The translations under genes and the position numbers were made by a program. The notes below the pieces were generated by a model. That model saw nothing but the letters and a program-made list of their open reading frames with translations, made no database searches and was not told the origin of the DNA. Positions 1 through 8,477 of a stretch of 64,000 nt of DNA are shown here, one piece after another. Origin of the DNA: Candidatus Binatia bacterium. Lineage in GTDB: Bacteria; Desulfobacterota; Binatia; UBA12015. The stretch is from the NCBI GenBank assembly GCA_029243485.1, contig JAQWRY010000075.1, forward strand, positions 235,702 to 299,701. The letters are read 5' to 3'. Positions within the stretch are counted from its first letter, which is position 1, and the number at the start of each line of letters is the position of its first letter.

Positions 1-510
1 CCCTTCTTGAACGAGATCGAGAAGGTTCTTGAACGCCTTCTGATACTTTCGCGCCATCATCACCACCAGGCGCAGGTTCGCGGTCACGAGTTCAGCCGCG
101 GCCTCACGGTCCCCGTGCTCGACCCAACGTACGGCGAGCTCGTGCTCTTCGTCCGGATCCAGCAGCGGGTGGCGGCGAATCTCCGCCAGATAGCGCTGCA
201 GAGCATCGGCGGGAACGAGCGAGCCGTACCGGTCCTCGCTTACGTCGGCGGAGGCAACCTTCGGATCACCGTCAGCGCCGTCGTCGTCTCCTGTGGATTC
301 CGCGGCCTCCGCACCGGAGGCGCGACCGACCCGCTCGGCATCGTCTCCCACCGGGTCAACGATCTCCGCTTCCAGGATGACCGGGTCGGCGGACGGCTCC
401 CTCAGCTCGAGGCCATCCACGGGCTCCGCCTCGACGACTACGGGTTCGTCGTCCGGGCGCGCGGCTTCCTTCTTGGGCCGAGCGGCTCCCTTGCGCGGCG
501 GGCGCTTCAT
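1..510 (-). CDS. RNA polymerase sigma factor, sigma-32 type (N-terminal part, cut by window start)
   Basis: Reverse-strand translation from the ATG at 510-508 stays open for 170 codons to the window edge. Residues 1-100 are a low-complexity acidic extension rich in Glu, Asp, Ala and Pro. Residues 101-130 (ALQRYLAEIRRHPLLDPDEE) match sigma region 1.2, and 139-170 (TANLRLVVMMARKYQKAFKN, then LLDLVQEG) match the start of region 2.1/2.2, which binds the beta-prime coiled coil. The RYLAEIRR and TANLRLVV pattern is typical of RpoH-like (sigma-32) proteins, so a role in heat-shock or general stress transcription is likely but inferred. The promoter-reading regions 2.4 and 4 lie outside the window. 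The acidic extension is longer than in enterobacterial RpoH. It is 31 bases downstream of rpoZ on the same strand. Confidence 0.85.
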   Translation of the reverse strand, partial: MKRPPRKGAARPKKEAARPDDEPVVVEAEPVDGLELREPSADPVILEAEIVDPVGDDAERVGRASGAEAAESTGDDDGADGDPKVASADVSEDRYGSLVPADALQRYLAEIRRHPLLDPDEEHELAVRWVEHGDREAAAELVTANLRLVVMMARKYQKAFKNLLDLVQEG

Positions 511-541
511 CGGTTTCCGCCGGGGGGTCAAACCGACGGGC

Positions 542-742
542 CTACGGCTCCTCCGGCGGGTACACGACGCTGACCTTCTCTGCCGCGACTTCGCGCAGCG
601 CCGTCACGACTTCCTTGTTGTCGGACTCGACGAGAGGCCGAGAGCCCTTGAGGAGCTGTTTCGCCCTCCGAGCGCCCAACAACACGAGCTCAAAACGGCT
701 CGGGACCTTCTCCAGGCAATCCTCAACGGTAACGCGGGCCAT
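542..742 (-). CDS. rpoZ: DNA-directed RNA polymerase omega subunit
   Basis: This 66-residue protein starts [20 protein letters not shown], the family hallmark, followed by [13 protein letters not shown] and a C-terminal stretch ending VVYPPEEP. Omega is a small RNA polymerase subunit that wraps the C-terminal tail of beta-prime and helps assembly; in many bacteria it forms part of the ppGpp site. The start is supported by a purine-rich AGAGGAG box six bases upstream of the ATG. It lies just upstream of the sigma factor gene on the same strand and could be co-transcribed with it. The gene that usually precedes rpoZ, gmk, is not here. Size and sequence are normal for the family. Confidence 0.96.
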   Translation of the reverse strand: MARVTVEDCLEKVPSRFELVLLGARRAKQLLKGSRPLVESDNKEVVTALREVAAEKVSVVYPPEEP

Positions 743-847
743 GAACGACTCCTCTGGCCCGTGAATCGACAGGCGACGAGCCGACGCCCTGGAAGTCCCA
801 GCGTAACGAATGGGCGCCCGGGAGACAAAGCCCCCTCTGGGCGGGCC

Positions 848-1291
848 TCAGTCGAGGGCGTGCGGGTCTGAGCGGGCCACGAGATCGCCCACGATGGTCC
901 GGCTCGCGACAGCCGTGTCCCGGACGGAGGCCAAGAGCTGGGCATCCTCGGGGTGCTCGTCTTCCCACCGGACCGAGAGAGGCTTCAGCTGCCGGATCAG
1001 GTCACGGTAGCCGTCCTGGAGCCGCACTAGGCGCTCCCAGCAGTTTCGGCCATCGACCAGTGTGTCCGCATCGGTCTCGTCTGCGTGGCGGCCCAGAGCC
1101 GCCAGACGCGCCGCCACGGCAAGAGAGCTGCGCTCCTCGTTCGCGCCGAGCTTCTGGAGCCGCTCGGTGATGAACGTGTACGGGGCACGATCGGCCTGAT
1201 CCTCGAGCTGCAGGCGAAGGGCACGCAGCTGGATGTGGATCTTCTGAAGCTCGTCGGCGACTCCAGCGGGTTCGGTCCGTAGCCAAGACAC
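848..1291 (-). CDS. Hypothetical helical protein
   Basis: I do not recognise this 147-residue protein. It reads from a GTG start 24 bases downstream of tlyA on the same strand. The sequence is polar and appears almost wholly helical (ELQKIHIQLRALRLQLEDQA at residues 14-33 could form a short coiled coil), with no signal peptide, membrane segment or Cys pair. A conserved-looking central part is GRNCWERLVRLQDGYRDLIR. Its position between tlyA and rpoZ suggests co-transcription with tlyA, but nothing in the sequence gives a function. The reading frame is open throughout and its codon use resembles its neighbours, so it is probably a real gene. Confidence 0.6.
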   Translation of the reverse strand: MSWLRTEPAGVADELQKIHIQLRALRLQLEDQADRAPYTFITERLQKLGANEERSSLAVAARLAALGRHADETDADTLVDGRNCWERLVRLQDGYRDLIRQLKPLSVRWEDEHPEDAQLLASVRDTAVASRTIVGDLVARSDPHALD

Positions 1292-1315
1292 GGGGGCGAT
1301 TTAGCGACGGGCCCC

Positions 1316-2053
1316 TCACCTTTCAAGGTGAACGAAGACCTCGACGTTTCCTTTCTTGGCTCCGGGAAGACCCGAATCCACCACACCCAGGAGCCGAAAA
1401 CCAAGCTCGGAGGCCGCCGCGACGACCTGATCCACAGCCATCTGGCGCGCCGCGGGATCCCGCACGACCCCGCCCTTGCCGACCTTGCCCTTGCCGACCT
1501 CAAACTGCGGTTTGACGAGCGCCACAACCTCGGCCGGAGGATCGAGCTGTTCCGCGGTTGGCTGCAGGAGCAGACGGAGCGAGATGAACGACGCATCGAT
1601 CACCGCGAGGGTTGGCGCCGGGTCCAGACTTCGGGGGGCGAGCTTCCTCATGTTCGTCCGCTCGAGAACGAGGACGCGCTCGTCGATCCGGAGCTTCCAA
1701 GCGAGTTGGCCGTAGCCGACGTCCACGGCGTGAACCAGACTCGCGTCTCGCTGCAACAAGCAGTCGGTAAAGCCTCCTGTCGACGCGCCAACGTCGACGC
1801 AGATGCGACCGGCCGCGTTCACACCCAACGCGTCGAGGGCCCCTTCGAGCTTCACCCCGCCGCGCGACACGAAGGCGTGATCCGGCCCCGCCACCTCGAC
1901 GGGCGCGTCATCCGCGACGCGCGTGCCCGCCTGGGTCACGACCTTTCCGTCGACGGACACGAGCCCCGCGAGGATCATGCCGCGCGCCCTCTCCCGACTC
2001 GGGGCGAGCCCCCGCGCCGCTACGAGAACGTCAAGCCGCTCGGTCGACGACAT
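1316..2053 (-). CDS. tlyA: TlyA family 16S/23S rRNA 2'-O-methyltransferase
   Basis: This 245-residue protein probably methylates ribose hydroxyls of rRNA using S-adenosylmethionine. Residues 3-60 form an S4 RNA-binding domain (RLDVLVAARGLAPSRERARG), followed by the family motif SRGGVKLEGAL near 63 and a Rossmann FtsJ-like domain with the SAM loop DVGASTGGFTDCLL at 87-100. Further typical elements are DASFISLR (153-160), KPQFEVGKG (181-189) and GAKKGN (231-236). Members were first described as haemolysins, but the rRNA methylase role is established for the mycobacterial protein. The ATG at 2053 gives the normal family N-terminus; a longer frame upstream has no family similarity. It overlaps the 3' end of ispA by 23 bases. 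The dxs gene often found between these two is absent. Confidence 0.94.
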   Translation of the reverse strand: MSSTERLDVLVAARGLAPSRERARGMILAGLVSVDGKVVTQAGTRVADDAPVEVAGPDHAFVSRGGVKLEGALDALGVNAAGRICVDVGASTGGFTDCLLQRDASLVHAVDVGYGQLAWKLRIDERVLVLERTNMRKLAPRSLDPAPTLAVIDASFISLRLLLQPTAEQLDPPAEVVALVKPQFEVGKGKVGKGGVVRDPAARQMAVDQVVAAASELGFRLLGVVDSGLPGAKKGNVEVFVHLER

Positions 2054-2930
2054 GGCGAAGCAGGCTCTCGAGCGCGGCGCCCCGGCGGCCGAACCCTTCG
2101 ATCGCTCGGTACCCCTCTTGCGCAACCCGGCGCGCCTCCCGCCGAGCGCCGTCGAGTCCAAGAACACCCGGATACGTCGCCTTCCCGGCAGCCTTGTCGC
2201 CGCCTGCGGGCTTGCCCAGCGTCTTGAAGTCTCCGACCTCATCGAGGACGTCGTCGGTGATCTGAAACACGAGCCCGAAGGCCTCTCCGAACGTCGTCAG
2301 GGAGCGAAGGTCCTTCGCCTCGGCTCCCGCGGCCAACGCACCCACGCGGACGCTCGCACGCAGGAGCGCACCGGTCTTCAATCGGTGGATGGTCTGCACG
2401 GCCGCGAGACCGACGCGCCGCTTGCCCTCGCTGTCGATATCCTTCACCTGTCCGCCCACCATGCCGGCCGAACCAGCGGCGGCAGCGATCTCCGAGACCA
2501 CGGCCAGAGCCTGGGGGGCATCAGAGGCCCGCGCCCCGGCCGCCACGGCAAACGCGTCGGTGAGAAGTGCGTCTCCTGCGAGAATTGCGGCGGCCTCTCC
2601 GAACTTGGCATGAACCGACGGCCGACCCCGTCGCATGTCGTCGTCGTCCATCGCGGGGAGATCATCGTGTGCCAGCGAATACGCGTGGATCATCTCGATC
2701 GCGCAGCCGGGCCGAAGTGCCTTCTTCCTCGCGCGAGCCCCCGAGACGGCTTCGGCCGCCGCGACCGCCAATACCGGTCGCAGCCGCTTCCCCGGCCCCA
2801 GCACCGCGTAGCGCATCGCTCGCACGAGCGACGGAGGACGGCCCGCCGAAGGCGCGACACAGCGGCCGAGCTCCACGTCGATTTCGCGCCGGCGCGACGT
2901 GAGGTACTTCTCCAGCTGAGGACCGGTCAC
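2031..2930 (-). CDS. ispA: Polyprenyl diphosphate synthase (farnesyl diphosphate synthase type)
   Basis: A trans-prenyl chain elongation enzyme of 299 residues, expected to condense isopentenyl diphosphate with dimethylallyl or geranyl diphosphate in the cytosol. The first Asp-rich motif DDLPAMDDDDMRRGRP is at residues 89-104 and the second, FQITDDVLDEVGD, at 222-234. Both bind the magnesium-diphosphate complex. GPGKRLRPVL (45-54) is the homoallylic substrate site. The start is GTG and overlaps the xseB stop as GTGA, showing translational coupling. The gene order xseA-xseB-ispA is widely conserved. The product probably feeds undecaprenyl carriers used by the glycan genes further along. FPP versus GGPP product length cannot be settled from sequence alone. 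Confidence 0.93.
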   Translation of the reverse strand: MTGPQLEKYLTSRRREIDVELGRCVAPSAGRPPSLVRAMRYAVLGPGKRLRPVLAVAAAEAVSGARARKKALRPGCAIEMIHAYSLAHDDLPAMDDDDMRRGRPSVHAKFGEAAAILAGDALLTDAFAVAAGARASDAPQALAVVSEIAAAAGSAGMVGGQVKDIDSEGKRRVGLAAVQTIHRLKTGALLRASVRVGALAAGAEAKDLRSLTTFGEAFGLVFQITDDVLDEVGDFKTLGKPAGGDKAAGKATYPGVLGLDGARREARRVAQEGYRAIEGFGRRGAALESLLRHVVDRAA

Positions 2931-3178
2931 GAGCCCGCGTCGTCCGCTTCGCGGGTCCGCAGCACGCCGTCGGCGTCCCGGACGAGCACCTCCACACGAC
3001 GCTCGACCTCTCCGAGCTTCTCATGCAGCGCGCGCAGCAGGTGGATCCCCTTCTCGAAGGCATCGAGCGACTGCTCCAGAGGGAGGTTGCCCTGCTCGAG
3101 TCGAGCAACGATGCCCTCGAGGGATTTCATACCCTCCTCGAAGCCCGGCCCTTCCTCTTTCGTGCCCTTCGACGCCAT
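2927..3178 (-). CDS. xseB: Exodeoxyribonuclease VII small subunit
   Basis: This 83-residue protein carries the XseB core FEEGMKSLEGIVARLEQGNL near residues 13-32, followed by PLEQSLDAFEKGIHLLRALH. These two antiparallel helices coil along the long stalk of XseA in the ExoVII complex, which degrades single-stranded DNA to short oligonucleotides. The ATG at 3178 is one base after the xseA stop, so the two subunits are translated together. A much longer reading frame extends upstream but is only the antisense-frame shadow of xseA. The C-terminal stretch VRDADGVLRTREADDAGS is acidic and probably disordered. Confidence 0.94.
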   Translation of the reverse strand: MASKGTKEEGPGFEEGMKSLEGIVARLEQGNLPLEQSLDAFEKGIHLLRALHEKLGEVERRVEVLVRDADGVLRTREADDAGS

Positions 3179-3179
3179 C

Positions 3180-4703
3180 TCAAGTCTCCTCTTCGTCCGC
3201 GGGTCCCGCGGTGGAATCCATAGCATCCGACAAGGCTTCCACCTCCTCGACCCGCGTCCGGGCCGATCCCCTCGCGAAGCGCAGATGGAGCGCATCACCC
3301 GACGTGAGGCTCGCCGCGTCTCGCACGATCGCCCCGTCGTCGCGGCGCGGCACGGCAAAGCCACGGCCGAGAACCGCCAGTGGCGAGAGCGCGTTGACCT
3401 GCGACGCCCTCGCGCCAAGATCCGCCCGCGCCTTGGACAGCGACGTCAGCATCGCCGTCTCGAGGCGGGGGCCGAGCTGTCCGAGGTTCTCCATGTGAAG
3501 ATCGGTGCGGGGCAGCCGCGCACGGAGGCCCCCCATCGCCCGTTCGAGCCGAATCCGCCGAGCCGGCGTGAGCGCCACGAGCGCTTGGCGTGCGCGGGCA
3601 GCGAAGCCATCCAGCCGCCCCCGCTGGTCCGGCGTCAGACTCACCAGAGCCTGCCGCGACCGTGACGCCAGCGCCTCGAGGCGCAGTCGCCGTTCGGAGA
3701 CGATCGACCGTGGGTCGGCCAGCGCCGCATCACACAACCGCAAGCGGGCACGCGCAAGCTCGACGCGCTTGGCGACGGCGTTCCGCAGCCGACCATCGTG
3801 TTCCTCGAGTCGCGCCTCGATCTCGCGCCGATCCGGCAGGCAGCGTTGGGCCGCTGCCGTCGGCGTGGCCACCCTGAGGTCGGCCGCGTAGTCCGCCAGA
3901 GTCGTGTCGACCTCGTGGCCGACCCCGGCGATGACGGGAATCCGCGACCGTGCGATCGCGCGGACGACCGCCTCCTCGTTGAAGCACCAGAGGTCTTCCA
4001 TCGACCCACCGCCACGGCCGAGAATGATCACGTCCGCCGTTCCGTCGCGATTCAGATCGTCGAGCGCCGCCGCGATGTCTTCGGCCGCTCCCTGCCCTTG
4101 CACGCGACACGGCCGCACGAGCATCCGACGCTCGGCGAACCGCTGCTGGAGAATCTCGAGGATGTCCTTCAGCGCGGCGCTCTTGGGAGCCGTCACGATG
4201 CCGACGACTCGCGGCAGGGCCGGCAGTGGAAGCTTCCGCGCGTCCTCGAACAAGCCCTCTTTGAGAAGGCGAGCCTTCCGCTCCTCGAGCGCCTTCTGCA
4301 GCGCTCCGACGCCGTGGGGCTCGAGATCGTCGACCTGAAGCCGAAGACGGCCCGACGGGCCGTAGTAGTCGACCCGACGTACGAGGGCGAGCACCTGACT
4401 CCCGTCCTCCGGTGTGAAGGCGAGCCGCGCGCGCTGGTCGGCCCACATCACCGCCTCGACGGTGTCCTTCGCTTCCTTCAACGAGAAGAACGCGTGGCCG
4501 TTGCGGATGACCTTGTAGCCGGACACCTCGCCTTCGAGCCAGAAGCGGTTCGGGAACACCTCTTGAAGGCCGGTCTTCAACTGCTGCACGAACCGGCGGA
4601 CCGGAATCGAGCGGCGAGCCTTCTCCGGCGCGCTCTCGGGTGACGGCGCGGATGCGGCGGGTTTCGCTCGAGGACCGAAGTCCAGGCCGCGCTGCGTGCT
4701 CAA
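3180..4703 (-). CDS. xseA: Exodeoxyribonuclease VII large subunit
   Basis: The catalytic subunit of ExoVII, 507 residues (E. coli about 456). Residues 33-130 form the N-terminal OB-fold (FWLEGEVSGYKVIRNGHAFF). The nuclease domain follows with PKSAALKDIL (173-182), the hallmark GRGGGSMEDLWCFNE (229-243), GVGHEVDTTLADYAADLRV (260-278) and PTAAA (281-285). The rest is a long helical stalk with two similar segments (LVSLTPDQRGRLDGFAARAR and LVALTPARRIRLERAMGGLR), matching the repeated XseB-binding helices of the family. The start is a TTG with a GGGAG box six bases upstream. The N-terminal 30 residues are Ala/Pro rich and may be a tail. It precedes xseB and ispA in the same operon. Confidence 0.95.
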   Translation of the reverse strand: MSTQRGLDFGPRAKPAASAPSPESAPEKARRSIPVRRFVQQLKTGLQEVFPNRFWLEGEVSGYKVIRNGHAFFSLKEAKDTVEAVMWADQRARLAFTPEDGSQVLALVRRVDYYGPSGRLRLQVDDLEPHGVGALQKALEERKARLLKEGLFEDARKLPLPALPRVVGIVTAPKSAALKDILEILQQRFAERRMLVRPCRVQGQGAAEDIAAALDDLNRDGTADVIILGRGGGSMEDLWCFNEEAVVRAIARSRIPVIAGVGHEVDTTLADYAADLRVATPTAAAQRCLPDRREIEARLEEHDGRLRNAVAKRVELARARLRLCDAALADPRSIVSERRLRLEALASRSRQALVSLTPDQRGRLDGFAARARQALVALTPARRIRLERAMGGLRARLPRTDLHMENLGQLGPRLETAMLTSLSKARADLGARASQVNALSPLAVLGRGFAVPRRDDGAIVRDAASLTSGDALHLRFARGSARTRVEEVEALSDAMDSTAGPADEEET

Positions 4704-4728
4704 CGGAGGCTCCCGCCGCCGCCCGGGT

Positions 4729-6099
4729 TCACTTCTTGGCCACGAGAGTCTTGAAAACGTGCCAGCTCTTCAACAACTCGAGTGCCCGATCCAGCTGTGG
4801 GTCCTGGCCGAGCTCGCCGAGCACCCCGCTGGGGGCCGCCGCGGCCTGCTTTTCGGGCTGCGCGCCCTCCTCGTCATCATCGTCGTCCGAGCCGTTCTCG
4901 TTCTCGAGATGCTTCGGGAGATTCGCCTCGCGCAGGAAGTCCTGCGGAAGGGGCCGTCCATCTTGGCGAACCAGGCGGACGTTGTTCTCCATCTCGATGT
5001 CCGGGACGATTCCCGTCGCCTGAATCGAGCGACCGCCCGGCGTGTAGTAGCGCGCGGTCGTGAGACGGATCGCGGACGAGTCGTCGAGCGGCAGGATGGT
5101 CTGGACCGACCCCTTGCCGAACGTCTGGGTGCCGAGCACCAGAGCACGCTTGTGATCCTGCAGAGCTCCGGCAACGATCTCGGCTGCGCTCGCCGTTCCG
5201 CCGTTCACGAGAACCACCATCGGGAAGTCGGTGGAGCTACCCTGCTTGTGCGCGAAGTACTTCTGGTTCTGACTGTCGAGGCGACCGTCGGTGTAGACGA
5301 TCATGCCCGAGTCGAGGAACTCGTCCGTCACCTTCACCGCCTGCGACAGCAAGCCACCGGGGTCGTTGCGAAGATCGAGGACCAGGCCGAGGATCGCGCC
5401 GCCGTTGGCGGCGGCGATCTCACTGAGGGCGTTGTCGACGTTCTGCGCGGTTCGTTCCTGGAACTGGGTAATGCGAACGTAGCCGTACCCGTCGCCGAGG
5501 TCGCGCGATTTGACGCTCTGGATCTGGATGTCTTCGCGCGTGATCGTAAAGTCGATGAGATCTGCGGTGCCCTCGCGCTTGACCGAGATCTTCACCTTCG
5601 AGCCGGGCGGACCGCGCATCTTCTTGACGGCGTCCATCAGGGCCAGGTCTTTGGTGAACTCGCCCTCGATCTTGATGATCTGGTCGCCGGGCTGGATACC
5701 CGCGCGATACGCCGGGGTGTCCTCGATCGGCGAGACGACGGTCAGCACGCCGCTTCGATTGGTGATCTCGATGCCGAGGCCGCCGAAGCTGCCCTTCGTG
5801 TCGACCTGGAGCTCCTTGTAGAGCTCGGGCGTGAGGTAGGCGCTGTGCGGATCCAGGGATCCGAGCATGCCGTTCACCGCGCCTTCGAGAAGCTCCTTGG
5901 TGCCGACTTCCTCGACGTAGTTCTTCTGAACGATCGTCAGAATGCTGGTGAACGTCTCCAGCCGGTCGTAGGCATCACCGCCGACGGCGGAAACTCCCTG
6001 AACCGCCCTGCCACCAGAAAACAGCACTGCCATGATCAGGCCGAACGCCAACATTGTGAGCCACGCCCGACGGCGCGACTTTCGTACGCGTCCGGTCAT
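4729..6099 (-). CDS. ctpA: C-terminal processing protease, S41 family
   Basis: A 456-residue periplasmic serine protease with a membrane anchor at residues 12-30, a PDZ domain at about 97-190 and an S41 catalytic domain. LDLRNDPGGLL is at 241-251. The catalytic Ser is S304 in GTASAAE and the general base is K329 in GTQTFGKGS. Members clip the C-termini of envelope proteins and often regulate murein hydrolases. The C-terminus has an acidic run (GSDDDDDEEG, near 403-412) before a short helical tail. The ATG at 6099 fits the membrane-anchor start; in-frame codons further upstream run into the preceding gene. It follows the ftsE and ftsX-envC genes, a linkage common in deltaproteobacteria that suggests a role in septal cell-wall turnover. 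Confidence 0.94.
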   Translation of the reverse strand: MTGRVRKSRRRAWLTMLAFGLIMAVLFSGGRAVQGVSAVGGDAYDRLETFTSILTIVQKNYVEEVGTKELLEGAVNGMLGSLDPHSAYLTPELYKELQVDTKGSFGGLGIEITNRSGVLTVVSPIEDTPAYRAGIQPGDQIIKIEGEFTKDLALMDAVKKMRGPPGSKVKISVKREGTADLIDFTITREDIQIQSVKSRDLGDGYGYVRITQFQERTAQNVDNALSEIAAANGGAILGLVLDLRNDPGGLLSQAVKVTDEFLDSGMIVYTDGRLDSQNQKYFAHKQGSSTDFPMVVLVNGGTASAAEIVAGALQDHKRALVLGTQTFGKGSVQTILPLDDSSAIRLTTARYYTPGGRSIQATGIVPDIEMENNVRLVRQDGRPLPQDFLREANLPKHLENENGSDDDDDEEGAQPEKQAAAAPSGVLGELGQDPQLDRALELLKSWHVFKTLVAKK

Positions 6100-6229
6100 C
6101 CTGCCCGCTTTCCTCGTCGCCGTACTTCGGGTTGCCTCATCTTCACCACTGTACCTGTAAGCGAGGGCATTGCCTACCGGAAGCCACGAAGTCGGCCGCA
6201 GGCGACGTCCGGAATTCTTGCGCTGTGCC

Positions 6230-7783
6230 TTAGCTTTTCGGGGCGCCTGCGACCCAGTCGAGGGGATCCACCGCGCGTCCTCGATGGCGGACCGAAAAGT
6301 ACAAGAGACCGGTACCCGCTCGGGCGACCGTCTCTCCCGCATCGACTTCCTGGCCGACGCGGACGCGCGACGGGCCGATCTTCGCGTAGACGCTGTAGGT
6401 TCGACGTCCGTGGTCGATCACGACGACCGATCCGGAGCCCGGCAGCTGACCGGAGTATGCGACCCGTCCCGGGGCACTCGCCCGGACGGACTCGCCTCGG
6501 CGCGTGCGAAGCGCGACGCCGTTTCGAAAGCCTGCGGTTCCGGGTTTCCGACCCGCCTGCCCGTACCGAACGACCACCGTGCCCTGGACCGGAGCCTGAC
6601 GGGGGCCGATCGCGGGGCCCAACAGCCGCGTAGAACGGAGCACCTCGCGAAGGCGGAGCCGTTCTTCCGCCAACGCCGCGCAGCGCTCTTCTGCCCCACC
6701 GAGCGCCACTAGATCCTCCGCTCGTTTCGCCGAGGCGATACGGAGCAGAACCTCGTCGTCGTGCGCCGAGGCGACGACGGCCTGCAGCTCCGTCGTGGCC
6801 AGACCCTTGCGCGCGACGTGCAGCGTCCGGCGGCAGACCGCGAGATCTCGCGACAGCGCGCGTAGGAGGACCGCATCCCGCGCGGGTCCTGGCTGCTGCG
6901 TTCGCGCCTCCAGATCGGGCGGTCCGAGCGCCGTCGCTCGAGGCGCGGGCACAAAGACGAGCAGGCAGGCAAACCCTGCCAGAACCGTCGCACGAGCCGC
7001 CTCCGCGACCACGCGACGGGCGGCGCCGAACGCGAGTCCCAACGTGCCGACGAGAAGCGCGACGACCGCCGCAAGCATCCACCATCCAGGAAAGGCTGCC
7101 TCGCCGGGACCGGCGAGGACGAGGAGCGCCGCCGCGGAGAACGACAGCAAAGCCCCCGCCAGGGCAACACCACCAACGACGAGTCCGAGCGGCCCCCATA
7201 GCCCTTCCGCCTCGGCACCGAGGAGAACGCGAACGCCAATCTCGTCACGGCATTCTCGTCCCGCGGCCTGCGTCGTCGTGATCGCCGCGGAAACAAACAC
7301 GACGCAGCCCAGAAGAAGGAGGCCGCCGCCGGCCAGGCCTTCACGCAAGGCGTTGGTGGAAGTGAGCTTGGCGCGGTCCGCTGCGTTCAGATCGATCACG
7401 TCAACAACCCCGGCCGCCGCGCCCAGGAGCCCATCCGTCGACCCGGACCGGCCGACAGGGACCAGTACCTCGAACACCGCGAGGTGCTCCGGCCCGGTTT
7501 CCGGCGGCCCGGTCTGCGCGAGGATCTCTCCGGCGCGCCGTTCCGCGAGGATCTCAATACCCGACACGAGCGCGAGGTCGCCGCGCGCGGCTTCGGACTC
7601 GGCAGCCCGCACGACGACGTAGTATCGGGCTCCCTCCGGAATCCGTTTCGCGAGACTCTCCGCACGGGCGAGCAACATCGCGCCGACGCTCATGGCGCCG
7701 GCGGCGAGGAACGCGACCGCGAACAGCAAGCCGAGCGATCCGCGCAAGCGGCGAAGCGGCAACCTGCGTCCGTCGAAGTTCAA
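6230..7783 (-). CDS. FtsX-like permease fused to a degenerate EnvC-type LytM domain
   Basis: One open frame of 517 codons joins two normally separate proteins. Residues 1-260 resemble FtsX: TM1 (17-37), a periplasmic domain (40-150) and TM2-TM4 (about 152-172, 197-222, 234-254). Residues 266-286 are a fifth hydrophobic segment that looks like a former signal peptide and would return the chain to the periplasm. Then come a probable coiled coil (300-385) and a LytM/M23 domain (400-512). The zinc ligands are lost: the HxxxD site reads R420-A424 and the YAH site reads K468, as in activator-type EnvC. FtsEX uses ATP to make EnvC activate amidases that split the septum. The start is TTG, with a GAGGAG box six bases upstream that overlaps the ftsE stop. 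The N-terminal 250 residues are diverged from E. coli FtsX, so that half is called from topology and the ftsE neighbour. Confidence 0.82.
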   Translation of the reverse strand: MNFDGRRLPLRRLRGSLGLLFAVAFLAAGAMSVGAMLLARAESLAKRIPEGARYYVVVRAAESEAARGDLALVSGIEILAERRAGEILAQTGPPETGPEHLAVFEVLVPVGRSGSTDGLLGAAAGVVDVIDLNAADRAKLTSTNALREGLAGGGLLLLGCVVFVSAAITTTQAAGRECRDEIGVRVLLGAEAEGLWGPLGLVVGGVALAGALLSFSAAALLVLAGPGEAAFPGWWMLAAVVALLVGTLGLAFGAARRVVAEAARATVLAGFACLLVFVPAPRATALGPPDLEARTQQPGPARDAVLLRALSRDLAVCRRTLHVARKGLATTELQAVVASAHDDEVLLRIASAKRAEDLVALGGAEERCAALAEERLRLREVLRSTRLLGPAIGPRQAPVQGTVVVRYGQAGRKPGTAGFRNGVALRTRRGESVRASAPGRVAYSGQLPGSGSVVVIDHGRRTYSVYAKIGPSRVRVGQEVDAGETVARAGTGLLYFSVRHRGRAVDPLDWVAGAPKS

Positions 7784-7793
7784 TGGAGACTCC

Positions 7794-8477
7794 TCACGAG
7801 GCCTCCGACGCGGCGGCGCCGCTGGAGTCCCAGGCGACTCGTCCCTGTTCGAGGAACAGAACGCGGTGCTCGCCGAGACCAAGCAACCCGGGCTCCTGGC
7901 TGGCAACAATCACCGTCGCACCCTGCGCGGCCTGTTCCGCGAGCAGCCGACCGACCCGCTGCCGGCCGACCGGATCCAAGCCCGCGGCCGGCTCGTCCGC
8001 GATCAGCAGCTTCGAGTCGTCTCGCGCGAGGGCCCGCGCCAGGCAGACCAGCCGGCGCTCCCCCGCCGAGAGGGAGCCTGCGGAGCGATCGGCCAAACCG
8101 GCGATGCCCACCCGCGCCAACGCCTCGCCGGCGCGCTCGTGCACCTCACCAAGGAACGCTTCCTGGAGCTCGAGCGCCAGAGCCACGTTCTGGATCACAC
8201 TGCGATCCTCGATCAACAGCGAGTGCTGAGGAACGATCGCCAACCGTCGCCGGTGGGCGGCGAGCACATCGCTCGCAGTGGGAGCGAGCGGAAGCCCGTC
8301 GACCGTGATCCATCCCCGCGTCGGCGCTTCCAAACCGCACATTAAACGCAAAAGAACGGATTTGCCGGCGCCCGCCGGGCCCGCGATCACCGCAGGTTCC
8401 CCGCCGAGCGAGAGCGTGACGTCAGCGAGAACTTCCCTCGCTCCGTACGCACGCGCCACGTGAAAGAAACGAACCAT
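7794..8477 (-). CDS. ftsE: FtsE-like cell division ABC ATPase
   Basis: A single 227-residue ATP-binding cassette with Walker A GPAGAGKS (33-40), Q-loop VPQH (Q84), signature LSAGE (136-140, usually LSGGE) and Walker B LLIADEP (157-163). The switch histidine after Walker B is replaced: ATVIVASQEP puts Gln194 where FtsE and most ABC proteins carry His. FtsE energises FtsX to control peptidoglycan hydrolases at the division site. The next gene downstream, with its ribosome site overlapping this stop, is the FtsX-EnvC fusion, which supports the assignment. A lipoprotein-export ATPase such as LolD is the main alternative by sequence alone. The altered signature and H-loop suggest slow or modified hydrolysis. 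Confidence 0.83.
   Translation of the reverse strand: MVRFFHVARAYGAREVLADVTLSLGGEPAVIAGPAGAGKSVLLRLMCGLEAPTRGWITVDGLPLAPTASDVLAAHRRRLAIVPQHSLLIEDRSVIQNVALALELQEAFLGEVHERAGEALARVGIAGLADRSAGSLSAGERRLVCLARALARDDSKLLIADEPAAGLDPVGRQRVGRLLAEQAAQGATVIVASQEPGLLGLGEHRVLFLEQGRVAWDSSGAAASEAS

Noticed and set aside
822..846. Possible terminator hairpin after the hypothetical gene at 848
   Set aside because: The stem is only four to five pairs with a mismatch and the following T-run is short.
1466..1502. Tandem CTTGCCGACCTTGC-like repeat
   Set aside because: It encodes the Val-Gly-Lys-Gly repeats of the normal TlyA motif after KPQFE; the family has similar residues there.
1923..3665. A 580-codon plus-strand open frame across tlyA, ispA, xseB and xseA
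   Set aside because: It is antisense to four well-recognised genes, is Arg/Pro rich with no domain, and is typical of shadow frames in GC-rich DNA.
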